Assembly (NCBI GenBank): GCA_031277855.1
Contig: JAITLO010000044.1
Coordinates: forward strand, 60,442-124,441
Reading direction: 5' to 3'
From: Acidovorax sp.
Lineage (GTDB): Bacteria > Pseudomonadota > Gammaproteobacteria > Burkholderiales > Burkholderiaceae_C
Length of the DNA: 64,000 nucleotides
The notes beneath the pieces were generated by a model. The model did not search any database and had not been told where the DNA came from. It saw only the letters and a list, made by a program, of their open reading frames with translations. The stretch's first letter is position 1; every line of letters begins with the position of its first letter. The translations under genes and the position numbers were made by a program. Of this stretch, positions 63,285 to 64,000 are shown in pieces.

Positions 63285-64000
63285 CAGCGCCCTCCTTGCT
63301 TGCATGGGCAGGGCATACGTGTGCAACTGCCATCGGCCCGCATGCCACAAGGGCTATCCAGGCCCAGCCCCGCAGCGGGTGAACTGGCAATGGCGTGGGC
63401 ATTTCCACTACCACCGCTTTGCACACTCACCGGCCCCTTGATCTGCACGGCCACGCCATTGAGTGTGATACCCGAGCCGTCGATGCGCAGCGTGCCGCCC
63501 GGGCCTTCCAGCACGATGGCCTCCTGGGCCTGCACCCTGAACACCCGGGTTTGCTGCCGTATCTCCTGGCCTGCCTGCAGATGGGCATGGCCCTGCACCT
63601 CCTGCTCCTGGTGACCGCCAATGACCACCACATGGTTGGCTGCCGTCTTGTCGTGGCGGTGGTTGCCTACCTCTTCTATGCGGTCCTTGGCGGTGCGGAT
63701 GTGCTGGCTGCGGCCTATGCTTAAAAAGTCATCCTGGCCAATGTCGTGGCGGCGGTCCTGGCCTATGGAGACCTGCTCGTCATTGCCCACGGTTTTCTTG
63801 CGGTCGTGGCCTATGGTGATGGTCTCGTCGTTCTCCACCTGCTCGCTGCGGTCATGGCCCACAAAGGTGGTTTCGTCGTGGTTGACGTGGATGTTCTGGT
63901 CTTTTTGGGCGTGGACGTAGATCTCTTCCTGCCCGGCCTCGTCCTCAAAGCGCAGCTCGTTAAAGCCATTGCCCTTGTGGGTCTGGCTTTTGATGCTCAT
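63284..64000 (-). CDS. vgrG: Type VI secretion spike protein VgrG, C-terminal part
   Basis: The C-terminal 238 residues; the gene continues beyond the window's right edge. The sequence SQTHKGNGFNELRFEDEAG, QEEIYVHAQKDQNIHVNHDE and the repeated xVGHDR/TIGHDR/SIGQDR motifs form the beta-helical needle of VgrG. The tail adds a short segment with several cysteines (SPCGMRADGSCTRMPCPC). VgrG tips the secreted T6SS tube and carries effectors. It starts the local effector module. Confidence 0.93.
   Translation of the reverse strand: MSIKSQTHKGNGFNELRFEDEAGQEEIYVHAQKDQNIHVNHDETTFVGHDRSEQVENDETITIGHDRKKTVGNDEQVSIGQDRRHDIGQDDFLSIGRSQHIRTAKDRIEEVGNHRHDKTAANHVVVIGGHQEQEVQGHAHLQAGQEIRQQTRVFRVQAQEAIVLEGPGGTLRIDGSGITLNGVAVQIKGPVSVQSGGSGNAHAIASSPAAGLGLDSPCGMRADGSCTRMPCPCKQGGR

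Noticed and set aside
1..64000. CRISPR arrays, rRNA operons, prophage or insertion sequences
   Set aside because: No regularly spaced repeats, no rRNA sequence, and no transposase, integrase or phage structural genes were found.

Overview
The window is a high-GC betaproteobacterial chromosome segment. Comamonadaceae is the best fit, probably Comamonas or a close relative. This rests on family resemblance of many proteins: the IF-1 form with a basic tail, the CysTWA set, MnmC, PutA without a DNA-binding head, the TRAP systems and the T6SS effector island. No 16S rRNA gene is present, so the assignment is an inference. Most of the window is ordinary core and metabolic sequence. I see no prophage, insertion sequence or CRISPR array.

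Layout. 1-4000: end of a MocR-type regulator, an RRM RNA-binding protein, IF-1, an ankyrin protein, a TatD nuclease and DsbB. 4028-8169: a minus-strand sulfate ABC importer operon (sbp-cysT-cysW-cysA). 8479-11545: a small serine hydrolase, a divergent LysR/azoreductase pair with a perfect palindrome between them, and a molbindin-like protein. 11605-19041: a minus-strand catabolic block with a phosphoribosyltransferase, an XRE regulator, an M20 carbamoylase-type hydrolase and a TRAP transporter with two near-duplicate binding proteins. 19547-26443: a MetQ-like binding protein, an SSB-like protein, tRNA-Pro, a TPP riboswitch controlling a CytX-type transporter, an SH3 protein, a lipoprotein, an SDR and an aquaporin. 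26784-34191: RlmD, an acyltransferase, and an Lrp-type regulator divergent from putA. 34340-34499 is a strong candidate for an orphan small RNA, with promoter, long stem and terminator. 35243-39803: a second sulfate-binding protein, YggX, a tandem glycine riboswitch with terminator ahead of a TRIC-family protein, and MnmC. 40035-55000: small membrane proteins, a copper-chaperone-like protein, a Crp/Fnr-phosphotransferase-acyl-CoA dehydrogenase operon, a chemotaxis receptor, prfB with its programmed frameshift, pepN, a TPR protein, fbp, tRNA-Thr and an SPFH-like lipoprotein.

54970-64000 (minus strand) is the accessory region. It reads as a type VI secretion effector island: VgrG C-terminus, DUF4123 adaptor, a 948-residue VasX/BTH_I2691-like membrane-active effector candidate and its overlapping membrane immunity candidate. 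Beyond these lie an orphan effector C-terminal tip with its own overlapping immunity-like gene, a frameshifted near-copy of the first immunity gene, and one more related membrane protein. Several stretches are clearly AT-richer than the rest of the window. This is the most unusual system here and looks like a growing array of effector tips and immunity genes.

Other regulatory structure: a ~100 bp GC-rich repeat sits directly after the stop codon of three unrelated genes (dctM, the SSB-like gene, the TRIC gene), always in the same orientation relative to the gene. A ~45 bp direct repeat carrying part of a terminator flanks aqpZ.
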